From assembly GCA_020723925.1 (NCBI GenBank), contig DYHX01000008.1, forward strand, positions 1-41,777: 41,777 nt of DNA. Reading direction: 5' to 3'. Made by a program: the position numbers and the translations under genes. The stretch's first letter is position 1; each line of letters opens with the position of its first letter. Under the pieces are notes generated by a model. That model saw nothing but the letters and a program-made list of their open reading frames with translations, made no database searches and was not told the origin of the DNA. This DNA is from Nitrospira japonica (lineage in GTDB: Bacteria; Nitrospirota; Thermodesulfovibrionia; Thermodesulfovibrionales; DYHX01). Shown piece by piece: positions 20,416-28,938 of this stretch.

Positions 20416-21887
20416 TCCGTCTTAAAAACCTCGCTCCCAGGAAACGGTTTAGTTTGATGCTGATTATTATTTATATCATTTCGCTCCCAATCATCTCCAC
20501 GGTTACATATCTCATTTTGAAGCAAAACGCTATCAGAGACGCTTACAACGCTGGAAAACTTCATCTATCTGCGATGGAAGCGACAAAGCACTATGTAGCA
20601 GATAAATTAAGACCCATTCTCCAGAGAGAGATGCCTGGCAGGTTTATAGTCGAGGGTATGTCGAGGTCTTACGTAGCAGGAAATATCGCAGAGAGGGTGC
20701 ACCAGGAACTCCCTCAGTATAAGTATAAAAACGCCTCGTTAAATCCGAGAAATCCTAAAAACAAGGCTGACGAATTCGAGGCAGGCATAATCAATAAGTT
20801 CAGAGAAAACAAGGAACTGAAAGAATGGCGGGGCTTTAGATCAGGCCCTGATGGCGAATATTATGTCATTGCAAGGGTCGGCGCACCTTTCAGCGCCGAT
20901 TGTCTACGTTGCCACGGCGATCCTGCAGTGGCTCCAGAAGAACTGATTAAAAGATACGGCCCAACTGGAGGATTTAATATGATGGCCGGCGATATAGTGG
21001 ATGCAATTCTGGCATATATCCCTATCCATGTCCCACTTGATAGCGCCAAAAGGGTTGTTGCAATTTTTATTGGTATTTACACCATATTCTTTAGTGTTAT
21101 CTTTTTAGTCATAGATGTTAGATTTCGGTGGTTTTACGAGAAGATAGACTCTGATAAGAAGAAAATCGAGGAGATCAATACGGAAATCCTCAATCTGAAT
21201 CAGGATATAGAAAGTATCGCAGCCGAACGTACCATGAGTGAGATGGCTTTGAGAGTAGCCGATCGTGTCCGAAATCCAGCCACAGTTATTGGGGGATTGT
21301 GTCACCGTCTACTGGAAAAGGAAAAAGTCCCGGAACCCTACCGTGGAAAACTGGAAGATATCCTGACCAAATCTCAAGAATTGGAGAAGATCGTCAGGGA
21401 TTTCGAGTCGCTAATGAAAAGCAAGAGGTTCATGTTTAAACGGGATGACCTCAACGAGATCGTTCTCGCTACAGCTTCACTTATGGAGCAGGAAATAAAA
21501 GACAAGGGTATTAAACTTTCTATTCACCTATCGGATACACCTTTACTATTTAATGCCAACAAACAATTATTAAAGGTAGCCATCAACCACCTCCTCAGGA
21601 ATGCTCTGGAATCCACTCCCTCGGGGGGGAAAATATCCATTTCCACCAGCATAAAGGAGGACAACATCTTTTTAACCATCAGCGACACCGGAATTGGTAT
21701 TCCCCCGGAAGATATGCATAGAATCTTCGAGCCATTTTTTACTACAAAGGAGAGAATAGGAATGGGGTTGCCACTTGTCAAGCAGATAGTGGAGGATCAC
21801 CTGGGACATATTTCGGTGGATAGCATCCCGAAGATGGGTACTACTTTTCACCTTATTTTTCCTGTTCGCTGGACGGAACAGGAGTGA
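20406..21887 (+). CDS. Sensor histidine kinase with DUF3365/Tll0287-like domain and one CXXCH haem-binding motif
   Basis: APFSADCLRCHGDPAVAPEELIKRYGPTGGFNMMAGDIVDAILAYIPI; HATPase motifs SDTGIGIPPEDMHRIFEPFFTTK, GMGLPLVKQIVEDHLG. Confidence 0.88.
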   Translation: MAIIRLKNLAPRKRFSLMLIIIYIISLPIISTVTYLILKQNAIRDAYNAGKLHLSAMEATKHYVADKLRPILQREMPGRFIVEGMSRSYVAGNIAERVHQELPQYKYKNASLNPRNPKNKADEFEAGIINKFRENKELKEWRGFRSGPDGEYYVIARVGAPFSADCLRCHGDPAVAPEELIKRYGPTGGFNMMAGDIVDAILAYIPIHVPLDSAKRVVAIFIGIYTIFFSVIFLVIDVRFRWFYEKIDSDKKKIEEINTEILNLNQDIESIAAERTMSEMALRVADRVRNPATVIGGLCHRLLEKEKVPEPYRGKLEDILTKSQELEKIVRDFESLMKSKRFMFKRDDLNEIVLATASLMEQEIKDKGIKLSIHLSDTPLLFNANKQLLKVAINHLLRNALESTPSGGKISISTSIKEDNIFLTISDTGIGIPPEDMHRIFEPFFTTKERIGMGLPLVKQIVEDHLGHISVDSIPKMGTTFHLIFPVRWTEQE

Positions 21888-21897
21888 GATAATAAGG

Positions 21898-22170
21898 TTG
21901 AATCAACATGAGATAACCCTTCAATTCTTCACACCAACAAGAATCAAATACAACCCGACTGGAGAAAAAGGCAGGAGTGAGCTTGTAAGAGTCCCTGAGT
22001 TTCATCATATCATAAGAAGGCTCAGAGACAGGATCAATGCCCTTTCAGTCGTATACTGTGGTACAGGGAATTACAATTCAAGTGTAGCAATAGTACGACG
22101 GATTGTATCTCTGTCTTCAGCCATTAAGCTAAATTGTTTTATGCAAATTCCAGCCGAAGATCCTTATTGA
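21898..22170 (+). pseudogene. Probable decayed Cas6-like fragment
   Basis: EITLQFFTPTRIKYN...RVPEFHHIIRRLRDRINALSVVYCG resembles the Cas6 C-terminal domain pattern; ORF is about 90 aa and looks frameshifted after YCG. Confidence 0.5.
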
Positions 22171-22345
22171 ACACCTTCGCAAGACGTTCAAGGGTTTTGA
22201 GTGTAGGATTGCTTTTGCCTGGTTTTTCAAGCCGCTGATATGCCTGATAAGAGATACCAAGAACCTTGGCAATATCTCCTTGAGTAAGTTTTTTAGTTTC
22301 CCTGAGTTTCCTCGTAATTCTGGTTTTTAGGATTATTAAGCTGGA
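22156..22345 (-). pseudogene. XRE-type HTH fragment lacking an evident start
   Basis: Manual minus-strand translation KTRITRKLRETKKLTQGDIAKVLGISYQAYQRLEKPGKSNPTLKTLERLAKVFNKDLRLEFA*; upstream in-frame stop and no ATG. Confidence 0.6.
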
Positions 22346-22504
22346 TAGGGAGCATCAAGAACTTAAAATTATATCCAAAGTTGCAGTAGCACTCCCTATG
22401 AAGAGGGAACTGAAAGATGTACGGAATCGACTTGCCGCTGAATATCACTGCTAACAGGAAGAAAGTTCTCAAGGCCATAGATGAAAAGCAGGATATAAGT
22501 ACCA

Positions 22505-22644
22505 CCTAAGTTAAGCGATTTTTAATGCAATTCAAGGACAGCCGAGACGGCTGTCCTACCTGTTAGGTGATTCAATTAGAGTAGTAGGACAGCCGTCTCG
22601 CCTGTCTAAAAGCATTATCTGACACAAGAATCGCTCAATTTAAG
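22505..22644. repeat. Inverted-repeat element with inner GGACAGCCGAGACGGCTGTCC hairpin
   Basis: cctaagttaagcgatt / aatcgctcaatttaag ends; inner aggacagccgagacggctgtcct. Confidence 0.65.
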
Positions 22645-22730
22645 TACCAGTAAAAAAGAACTGGCGAGGTGGAATTTAGATGTGCTCTAAGAAAATTGAA
22701 AATTTCTCAAAGGCTGGTGTATGTTAGATT

Positions 22731-24653
22731 ATGAGGTTGAAAATAAGGCAAAAGCTCCTGATAGTCTTTTTAAGCATGACGATTGTCTCCACCGCAACCA
22801 TCTTTATTCTCGGCTATGTGGTGAGCAGCCGTGCCCTCACCCTTAAGGTAAAGGAGGAGTTAAGACTCTCCCTCAGCCGCTCATCAAAAGAGGTGGACAA
22901 CTTCTTGAGAGACCAGGAGGGCGAGGTTCTCGCATTGGCTCAACTGCCGATACTAAAAGACTTCCTTTATTCTCTGAGGGCCAGAAACTATAATGATTTT
23001 GACAAAAAGCGAGAGATATTAGAGAGATTTTTCCTGAGATACCAGCGGCACAAGGAGGCGATTCAGGCAATAAGGGTAGTTGATACAAAAGGACAGGTGC
23101 TTGTTAAGATAAAAGAATTAAAGATTATAGAGAAAAATAAGCCGCACCCATACATGCCTATCACTACAGTTGGCTCCCTCTTTGAAAAGAAATTTTTCGA
23201 TGAGCTGATGACGCTGAAGAAAGGGCAGGTGTGGATGTCAAACTTCGAACTCGGTGTTGATAACAATCAGTTCTGCCCGCCGATGATACGTCTCTCTACT
23301 CCAATCTTTTACGAAGATGGCACAAGGGCTGGAGTTCTAATCATAAACATCTGGGGCCAAAGGATCGGAGAGATAATAAACAACACCATAAGAAAGGAGG
23401 ACGGTTACTCTTTTATGGTTGAAAAGAATCTTCGTGACCCCGGCCGCCACGGAATCTACCTCTGCCATCCGGAGACTGATATCTGCTTTTTAAATCAGAC
23501 CAACAAGGGCAGTGTCTTCTTTGCAGACTATCCCAATGCAGCAAAATTGATTGAAAGGAAGGAGGGCATTTTTCACGACCCATCGACAGGGAATTTAATC
23601 GCATATGTCTATTTCTCGCCCTACAGGTCTCAAGAAAGGGGCTGGCTCATCGCCACCATGGCTTATAAAGACCGTGTCCTTGGCCCGGTACTTAAACAGA
23701 GGCAGGTCATGGTAACAGTGGGCGCTATAACCCTTATAGCCGCAGGAATCGCAGTAATTCTACTTTCAAAAACACTGACAAAACCAATAAATCTTCTATC
23801 GCAGGGAGCAAAAGAGATCGGCGAAGGAAAGCTCGACCACAGGATTACCGTATCATCAGGGGATGAGATAGGAGACCTGGCAAAGAGTTTCAACTCGATG
23901 AGTACAGCCCTCAAAGAGAGCATTGAGAAAAAGATGGAGGCAGATGCAAGGGTATGTCAGGCAGAAAAACTCGCCTCCATCGGTGAGTTGGCAGCAGGGG
24001 TTGCCCACGAGATAAATAATCCATTGGGCAACATAATTTCAACAGCCAGGCTTTTGCGGCAGGATATTGATAGCAACGGCTGTGATGGAGAAGCAATAAA
24101 GGCAGACATAGATACCATTATCAGAGAAGGCAGGAGATGTGAGAGAATAATAGGTGGGCTCCTTAATTTTTCAAGGGAGATCCCATTGCATAAAAGCATG
24201 GAGAATATTAACTGTTTTCTTGATGATGTGGTTTATGGCCTGAGATATAAGATCGAAGATAAAGGGCTTATAGTATATAAGGAGTATGGAGAAGGGCTTC
24301 CACTGATTTATGTGGATAAGGCACAGATACAACAGGTCTTCTCAAATATCATCCTTAACTCTATCTATGCAACAGAAAAGGGTGGAAGTATAAAAGTTAC
24401 AACCAGGCCATACAACAATGGGGTTGAAGTGGAAATCTCAGACACGGGGATTGGAATCCCAGAAGATAATATGAAAAAGGTCTTCAATCCATTTTTTACC
24501 ACAAAAGAGGTTGGCGAGGGCACAGGGCTCGGGCTTGCCATCAGCTATGGAATTGTGCAGAGGCACAGGGGAAGTATAACACTCGAAAGTGAACCGGGCA
24601 TGGGAACAAAGTGCATCATCGTGCTGCCCTGCGATGGGGTTGGTCATGTATGA
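22731..24653 (+). CDS. Membrane sensor histidine kinase (Cache-like extracellular domain, HAMP, HisKA, HATPase)
   Basis: N-terminal TM, HAMP-like LTKPINLLSQGAKEIGEGKLDHRI, H-box GELAAGVAHEINNPLGNIISTARLL, GEGTGLGLAISYGIVQRHRG. Confidence 0.93.
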   Translation: MRLKIRQKLLIVFLSMTIVSTATIFILGYVVSSRALTLKVKEELRLSLSRSSKEVDNFLRDQEGEVLALAQLPILKDFLYSLRARNYNDFDKKREILERFFLRYQRHKEAIQAIRVVDTKGQVLVKIKELKIIEKNKPHPYMPITTVGSLFEKKFFDELMTLKKGQVWMSNFELGVDNNQFCPPMIRLSTPIFYEDGTRAGVLIINIWGQRIGEIINNTIRKEDGYSFMVEKNLRDPGRHGIYLCHPETDICFLNQTNKGSVFFADYPNAAKLIERKEGIFHDPSTGNLIAYVYFSPYRSQERGWLIATMAYKDRVLGPVLKQRQVMVTVGAITLIAAGIAVILLSKTLTKPINLLSQGAKEIGEGKLDHRITVSSGDEIGDLAKSFNSMSTALKESIEKKMEADARVCQAEKLASIGELAAGVAHEINNPLGNIISTARLLRQDIDSNGCDGEAIKADIDTIIREGRRCERIIGGLLNFSREIPLHKSMENINCFLDDVVYGLRYKIEDKGLIVYKEYGEGLPLIYVDKAQIQQVFSNIILNSIYATEKGGSIKVTTRPYNNGVEVEISDTGIGIPEDNMKKVFNPFFTTKEVGEGTGLGLAISYGIVQRHRGSITLESEPGMGTKCIIVLPCDGVGHV

Positions 24654-25992
24654 GGGTCTGAAAATCCTATCTGTAGATGATGACCCTGTCACATGCTCGA
24701 TCCTCGAGAGGATACTCAATAAATGCGACTGCAAACATGAAATCATACGAAGCGGTCCAGAGGCGCTACAAAGGATCGAAAGGGAAAAATATGACCTGTT
24801 GATAACCGACCTCAAAATGCCTGATGTTGACGGCATGACGATACTGAAAGAGGCCAGAAAGAGGTCGCCTGACATCCTTGTTATTATGATCACAGGCTTT
24901 TCTACAGTTGAGAGTGCAGTGGAGGCCATGAAACTCGGTGCCTATGATTATCTTAGGAAACCTATAGACCCTGATGAGCTTCTGCTCATTGTCGAAAGGG
25001 CATTAGAGAATAAAAGGCTCCTTGATGAAAACAGGTTGCTGAAGGAAGAATTGGCCGAGAGATTCGGCTTTGAAAGCATAATAGGCCAGCACCCGAAGAT
25101 GCTGCAGGTTTTTGAGGTCGTTAAGAAAATATCACAGTCGAGGTCAAACGTGATAATCCGCGGTGAGAGCGGCACTGGAAAGGAACTTGTAGCCAGGGCT
25201 ATACACTATAACGGCCCGAGAAGAAAAAACAGGTTTATTGCAGTGAACTGCGGTGCTATGCCTGATAATCTGCTTGAGAACGAGCTTTTCGGTCATGAAA
25301 AAGGTGCATTCACCGGTGCAGTTGCACAGAAAATTGGCCTCATTGAGGCAGCAAGCGGAGGGACGCTATTTCTGGACGAGATTGGAAATATAAGTGAGGC
25401 AATGCAGATACGACTCCTCAGGGTAATTCAGGAAAGGAGCTTTTTCAGGATTGGAGGTAGCCGCGAGGTGAATGTGGATGTTAGATTCATCTGTGCCACA
25501 AACCAGAACATTGAAAGGCTCGTTGAGGAGGGGAGATTCAGGGAGGACCTATTTCACAGGCTTAATGTTATTACCGTATCACTGCCTCCATTGCGGGAGA
25601 GGATGGAAGACATGCCCCTTTTGATTAGCCACTTTATAAAAAAATTCAACCACTATTATGGAAAGGAGATAAAAGGGGTTACAGAAGATGTCCTTAATGT
25701 GTTGATGGGATATGGTTGGAAAGGGAATGTCAGAGAGCTGGAGAATGTGATAGAGAGGGCCATAACTCTTATGGATGGCGATACTATAGAAGTCAGTGAC
25801 CTTCCAGCTTATATCCTTGAGAGGGATGATGCGAAAAATATAAGAGGAATACCCACGCTCAAAGAATTAGAGAAAAAGCATATCCTTCAGATTTTGAAAG
25901 AGACAGATGGAGACAGGAATAAGGCGGCAGAGCTTCTCGGAATAGATAAGACAACACTGTGGAGGAAGATTAAAAGGTATAACATAATCTAA
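24646..25992 (+). CDS. NtrC-family sigma-54-dependent response regulator (start trimmed from 24589)
   Basis: Receiver LITDLKMPDVDGMTIL, AAA+ GESGTGKELVARAIH and GAFTGA loop, C-terminal Fis-type HTH NKAAELLGIDKTTLWRKIKRY. Confidence 0.96.
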   Translation: MYEGLKILSVDDDPVTCSILERILNKCDCKHEIIRSGPEALQRIEREKYDLLITDLKMPDVDGMTILKEARKRSPDILVIMITGFSTVESAVEAMKLGAYDYLRKPIDPDELLLIVERALENKRLLDENRLLKEELAERFGFESIIGQHPKMLQVFEVVKKISQSRSNVIIRGESGTGKELVARAIHYNGPRRKNRFIAVNCGAMPDNLLENELFGHEKGAFTGAVAQKIGLIEAASGGTLFLDEIGNISEAMQIRLLRVIQERSFFRIGGSREVNVDVRFICATNQNIERLVEEGRFREDLFHRLNVITVSLPPLRERMEDMPLLISHFIKKFNHYYGKEIKGVTEDVLNVLMGYGWKGNVRELENVIERAITLMDGDTIEVSDLPAYILERDDAKNIRGIPTLKELEKKHILQILKETDGDRNKAAELLGIDKTTLWRKIKRYNII

Positions 25993-26007
25993 ATTGCATT
26001 GTGCAAT
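25993..26007. promoter_or_regulatory. Candidate activator site 1 (TGCA-N3-TGCA dyad)
   Basis: ATTGCATTGTGCAAT, upstream of a sigma-54-like promoter. Confidence 0.5.
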
Positions 26008-26058
26008 TATTGATTGTATAATGCACCCGCGAAAAGGCTCGTTCTATCTTATCAACAA

Positions 26059-26069
26059 TGCATCTTGCA
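26059..26069. promoter_or_regulatory. Candidate activator site 2 (TGCA-N3-TGCA dyad)
   Basis: TGCATCTTGCA, 64 bp from site 1. Confidence 0.45.
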
Positions 26070-26123
26070 CTTATTTTCAATCTCCTCAAAAGATAAGTCC
26101 TTGAAAATCTTATCTTCTCACGA

Positions 26124-26139
26124 TGGCATTATCCTTGCA
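26124..26139 (+). promoter_or_regulatory. Sigma-54 (-24/-12) promoter of the multihaem cytochrome gene
   Basis: TGGCATTATCCTTGCA against consensus TGGCACG-N4-TTGCW with correct GG/GC spacing. Confidence 0.75.
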
Positions 26140-26188
26140 TATTTTTAGTAGTATTAGCAGGAATCCTATAGTGATTAAGGAGGAATAA

Positions 26189-27991
26189 ATGAGGAAATTG
26201 ATATTGATACTCGCTGTTCTGTCAATTTGTATTATCGCATTGTTCATTGTAAGCAACAAAACCATTGCACAACAGAAGCCTCATGATGTCAATAGCTGCC
26301 TTGAGTGCCATAGCAATGCGGAAAAAATGAAGGAGCTTGGTTATCCCCAGTTCACCATGACAAAAGATGAAGTTGAAAAGCAGACAGGCATGCCTGCAAC
26401 ATGCACTAACTGCCACTTCGGGAATCCAAAAGACAACACAAAGGAAGGTGCACATAAGGATATGCTCAGACTCTATTATGTGAGGATGAAAGGGTTTGAA
26501 GCAGTAACAAGGGATAAACTTAAGAAATTTGCGCCTGAGTCTCTGGAGCCAAGAGGGAAAAATCAAATGATTGACCTTTTGCCGATAGTAGAGAAAGAAG
26601 GTAAAAATGTAAAGGACCCAGAGGTAAACACAATTTTATTCCATGATAAAAACCCTGACACCCTCTCTTATGATTACTCTATCCAGGAGAAGACCTGCGG
26701 CGTCTGCCATCCAAAACAGGTTGAGGAGTTCAAGAAAACCGCTATGGGTCACAATGCAAAGCAGAGCCAGTATAAGACATGGACAGACGAGAAAAGGGGG
26801 CCGCATAACTGCGGTCTATGGTTTATAGAAAACCAGGCTGAGATAGCAAAAAACACATCTGTCCCCTATACATCGGAGATGGCAAAGATTAACCAGAAGG
26901 CATGCAATACCTGCCATGCAGGCTGCCTTGACTGCCACTACAGCCCGAAAAAGAAAGACCCGAACAACCCAAAGATGGGCTCACATACATTCACAAAGAC
27001 TATATCGCCGCAGGCATGCTATGGTGGCGGGAGGGGTTCTATATGTCATGCAGGGCCTGAAGATAGAAGGCGAGGTGGTGGTTATATGGGCGGTGATTAT
27101 GCAAATCCAAAAGGAGCAATAGCGGATATTCATTATTCAAAAGGGCTCCTCTGTACAGACTGCCATGAGACTGCGGCTAAGGATAAAAAACTGCTGCACG
27201 GAGAGGTAAAGAGACAGGCTAAATGTACCAAGTGCCATGAGCCTGCTGTGAAGGCAGTCTCAAAATCTATTCATAAAAGACTTTCCTGTGAGGCATGTCA
27301 CATACAGGATGTTGGTGCCTATACAGGCACATTCTGGGGGCCTGGTAAGGTTGGTGGTGTTGCAACGCCTTTCAAAAAGTATAAAGACTATTACGGAACG
27401 ATGAAGGAGCCCATTCTCATCAAAGATCAAAAGGAAAGGTGGGTGCCTGTAAAGCCCTATGCAATGGCTGCAATGAACCAGAAGTCTGCAGGAGAACTCA
27501 AGCCTGGGCTTGCATGGAGATATCCTGTAAATCTGCCTGACCTTGAGAGGACAGATGATGTATATGCCTTTGTTGGACTTCTGAAAGGGATGCCTGAGAA
27601 TGACAATGTCCTTGCATGGATACAGATGGATAAGATGTCCCATAAGTATGGGAAATCAAGGAGTTGCGAAAGCTGTCACACAAAGGACGGAGAGCAGCGT
27701 CAGGAGGTTTCATGGAAATATACAGACCAGGGGGCTGAGCCTTTTGAGGGAAAACATACGGTAGTGGCGAACAAGGAGGGGCTGTTCATAAAGGATATAC
27801 AGGCAACTACCGAAATAAAGGTCAAAGAGGGCTGGAAGCTCTCAAGCTTTGCACCATGGTATTATCTCAAGGACCAATGGCAGGTTGAGGGTAATTTCTC
27901 AGTACCACCCGTGAAGAATACAACAGCCTATAAAAATGAAAAATCGAAATACGAAGAGGTAATAAAATCTGCGTGGAAATACCACATGTAA
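26189..27991 (+). CDS. Secreted multihaem cytochrome c
   Basis: Signal peptide; CXXCH motifs CLECH, CTNCH, CGVCH, CNTCH, CLDCH, CTDCH, CTKCH, CEACH, CESCH plus CYGGGRGSICH. Confidence 0.93.
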   Translation: MRKLILILAVLSICIIALFIVSNKTIAQQKPHDVNSCLECHSNAEKMKELGYPQFTMTKDEVEKQTGMPATCTNCHFGNPKDNTKEGAHKDMLRLYYVRMKGFEAVTRDKLKKFAPESLEPRGKNQMIDLLPIVEKEGKNVKDPEVNTILFHDKNPDTLSYDYSIQEKTCGVCHPKQVEEFKKTAMGHNAKQSQYKTWTDEKRGPHNCGLWFIENQAEIAKNTSVPYTSEMAKINQKACNTCHAGCLDCHYSPKKKDPNNPKMGSHTFTKTISPQACYGGGRGSICHAGPEDRRRGGGYMGGDYANPKGAIADIHYSKGLLCTDCHETAAKDKKLLHGEVKRQAKCTKCHEPAVKAVSKSIHKRLSCEACHIQDVGAYTGTFWGPGKVGGVATPFKKYKDYYGTMKEPILIKDQKERWVPVKPYAMAAMNQKSAGELKPGLAWRYPVNLPDLERTDDVYAFVGLLKGMPENDNVLAWIQMDKMSHKYGKSRSCESCHTKDGEQRQEVSWKYTDQGAEPFEGKHTVVANKEGLFIKDIQATTEIKVKEGWKLSSFAPWYYLKDQWQVEGNFSVPPVKNTTAYKNEKSKYEEVIKSAWKYHM

Positions 27992-28020
27992 GAGAAACAA
28001 AAATTTAGCAATAGAAACTC

Positions 28021-28053
28021 GGGCCGCCTTTTACTAAAAGGCGGCCCTTTTTG
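28021..28053 (+). terminator. Rho-independent terminator after the cytochrome gene
   Basis: gggccgccttttactaaaaggcggccctttttg. Confidence 0.9.
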
Positions 28054-28147
28054 TAATACCCAAATCCAGCGATAACCGCAGGCGGCACAATCTGTCGATG
28101 AGTCTTATTGTTTAAGGAGCTGTATTGATGGCTTCAATCAAACTATA

Positions 28148-28272
28148 GGCAGGACACGGTATTTGAGCGGTTTTTTTCGCTGATAAGCGAGGACAGGATG
28201 TCCGAGCAAGCGAAAACCTCGGAGGAAGGCTTGGATGCCTTCCGAGAATGAGCGAAAATACCATGTCCTGCC
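28148..28272 (+). repeat. GGCAGGACA structured element, copy 2
   Basis: ggcaggacacggtatttgagcgg ... gagaatgagcgaaaataccatgtcctgcc; internal ctcggaggaaggc-ttggat-gccttccgag. Confidence 0.8.
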
Positions 28273-28312
28273 TATTTAGAATAGTTTATGAATAATCTGG
28301 GTTAGACGACTA

Positions 28313-28741
28313 TCAGGCAATCTCCAGTAGTTGAATATCGAAAAACAGGTCTTTTCCTGCCAGCGGATGATTTCCATCCAGAGTTAGTGCCATCTCGGAA
28401 ATATCGACCACAGTGACCATAAATATTTTACCGTCTGCCCGACTCATCCGTATCTGTTGACCCACTTCAGGATTAAAGTTTGCAGGGGCTTTCTTCCTAT
28501 CGAACTCAAACACCATCTCTTTCCGATGTGGGCCGTACGCCTGGTCCATTGGAATCTTGATTGTCTTTGATTCGCCTATACCCATTCCAATAACAGCATG
28601 TTCAAAGCCCGGGATCATTTGACCTTCGCCAAGTGTGAATTCCAGAGGGTTGCTGTTTGCAGAGGAATCAAATACCGTCCCGTCCTCAAATTTGCCCGTG
28701 TAATGAACCTTAACGGTGTCACCTTGTTTTGCCTTTGCCAT
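28313..28741 (-). CDS. FKBP-type (SlyD-like) peptidyl-prolyl isomerase
   Basis: GDTVKVHYTGKFEDGTVFDSSANSNPLEFTLGEGQMIPGFEHAVIGM, DGNHPLAGKDLFFDIQLLE. Confidence 0.94.
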   Translation of the reverse strand: MAKAKQGDTVKVHYTGKFEDGTVFDSSANSNPLEFTLGEGQMIPGFEHAVIGMGIGESKTIKIPMDQAYGPHRKEMVFEFDRKKAPANFNPEVGQQIRMSRADGKIFMVTVVDISEMALTLDGNHPLAGKDLFFDIQLLEIA

Positions 28742-28764
28742 TTTTAACCTCCTTACTTAAGGAC

Positions 28765-28868
28765 TAATACAAACGCATTAACTTATGGTACCCCCCCACC
28801 CTTCCCTCCCCCTCAAGGGGGAGGGTTAGGGTGGGGGTGATGTATCGTAACTTCTTACGTTTGTATTA
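28765..28868. repeat. MITE-like element with TAATACAAACG terminal inverted repeats and long G/C-rich inner hairpin
   Basis: taatacaaacgcattaacttatggtac / gtatcgtaacttcttacgtttgtatta; inner ccccccacccttccctccccctcaagggggagggttagggtgggggt. Confidence 0.75.
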
Positions 28869-28938
28869 AAAGTTCCAAAAATCGTTGTACTCTTATTAGA
28901 GAATTACAAAGTCATGTTTCGTTTATACCAGATTTTTT

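Noticed and set aside
21890-22730. CRISPR array near the Cas6-like fragment
   Set aside because: No regularly spaced direct repeats; only the inverted-repeat element at 22505..22644.
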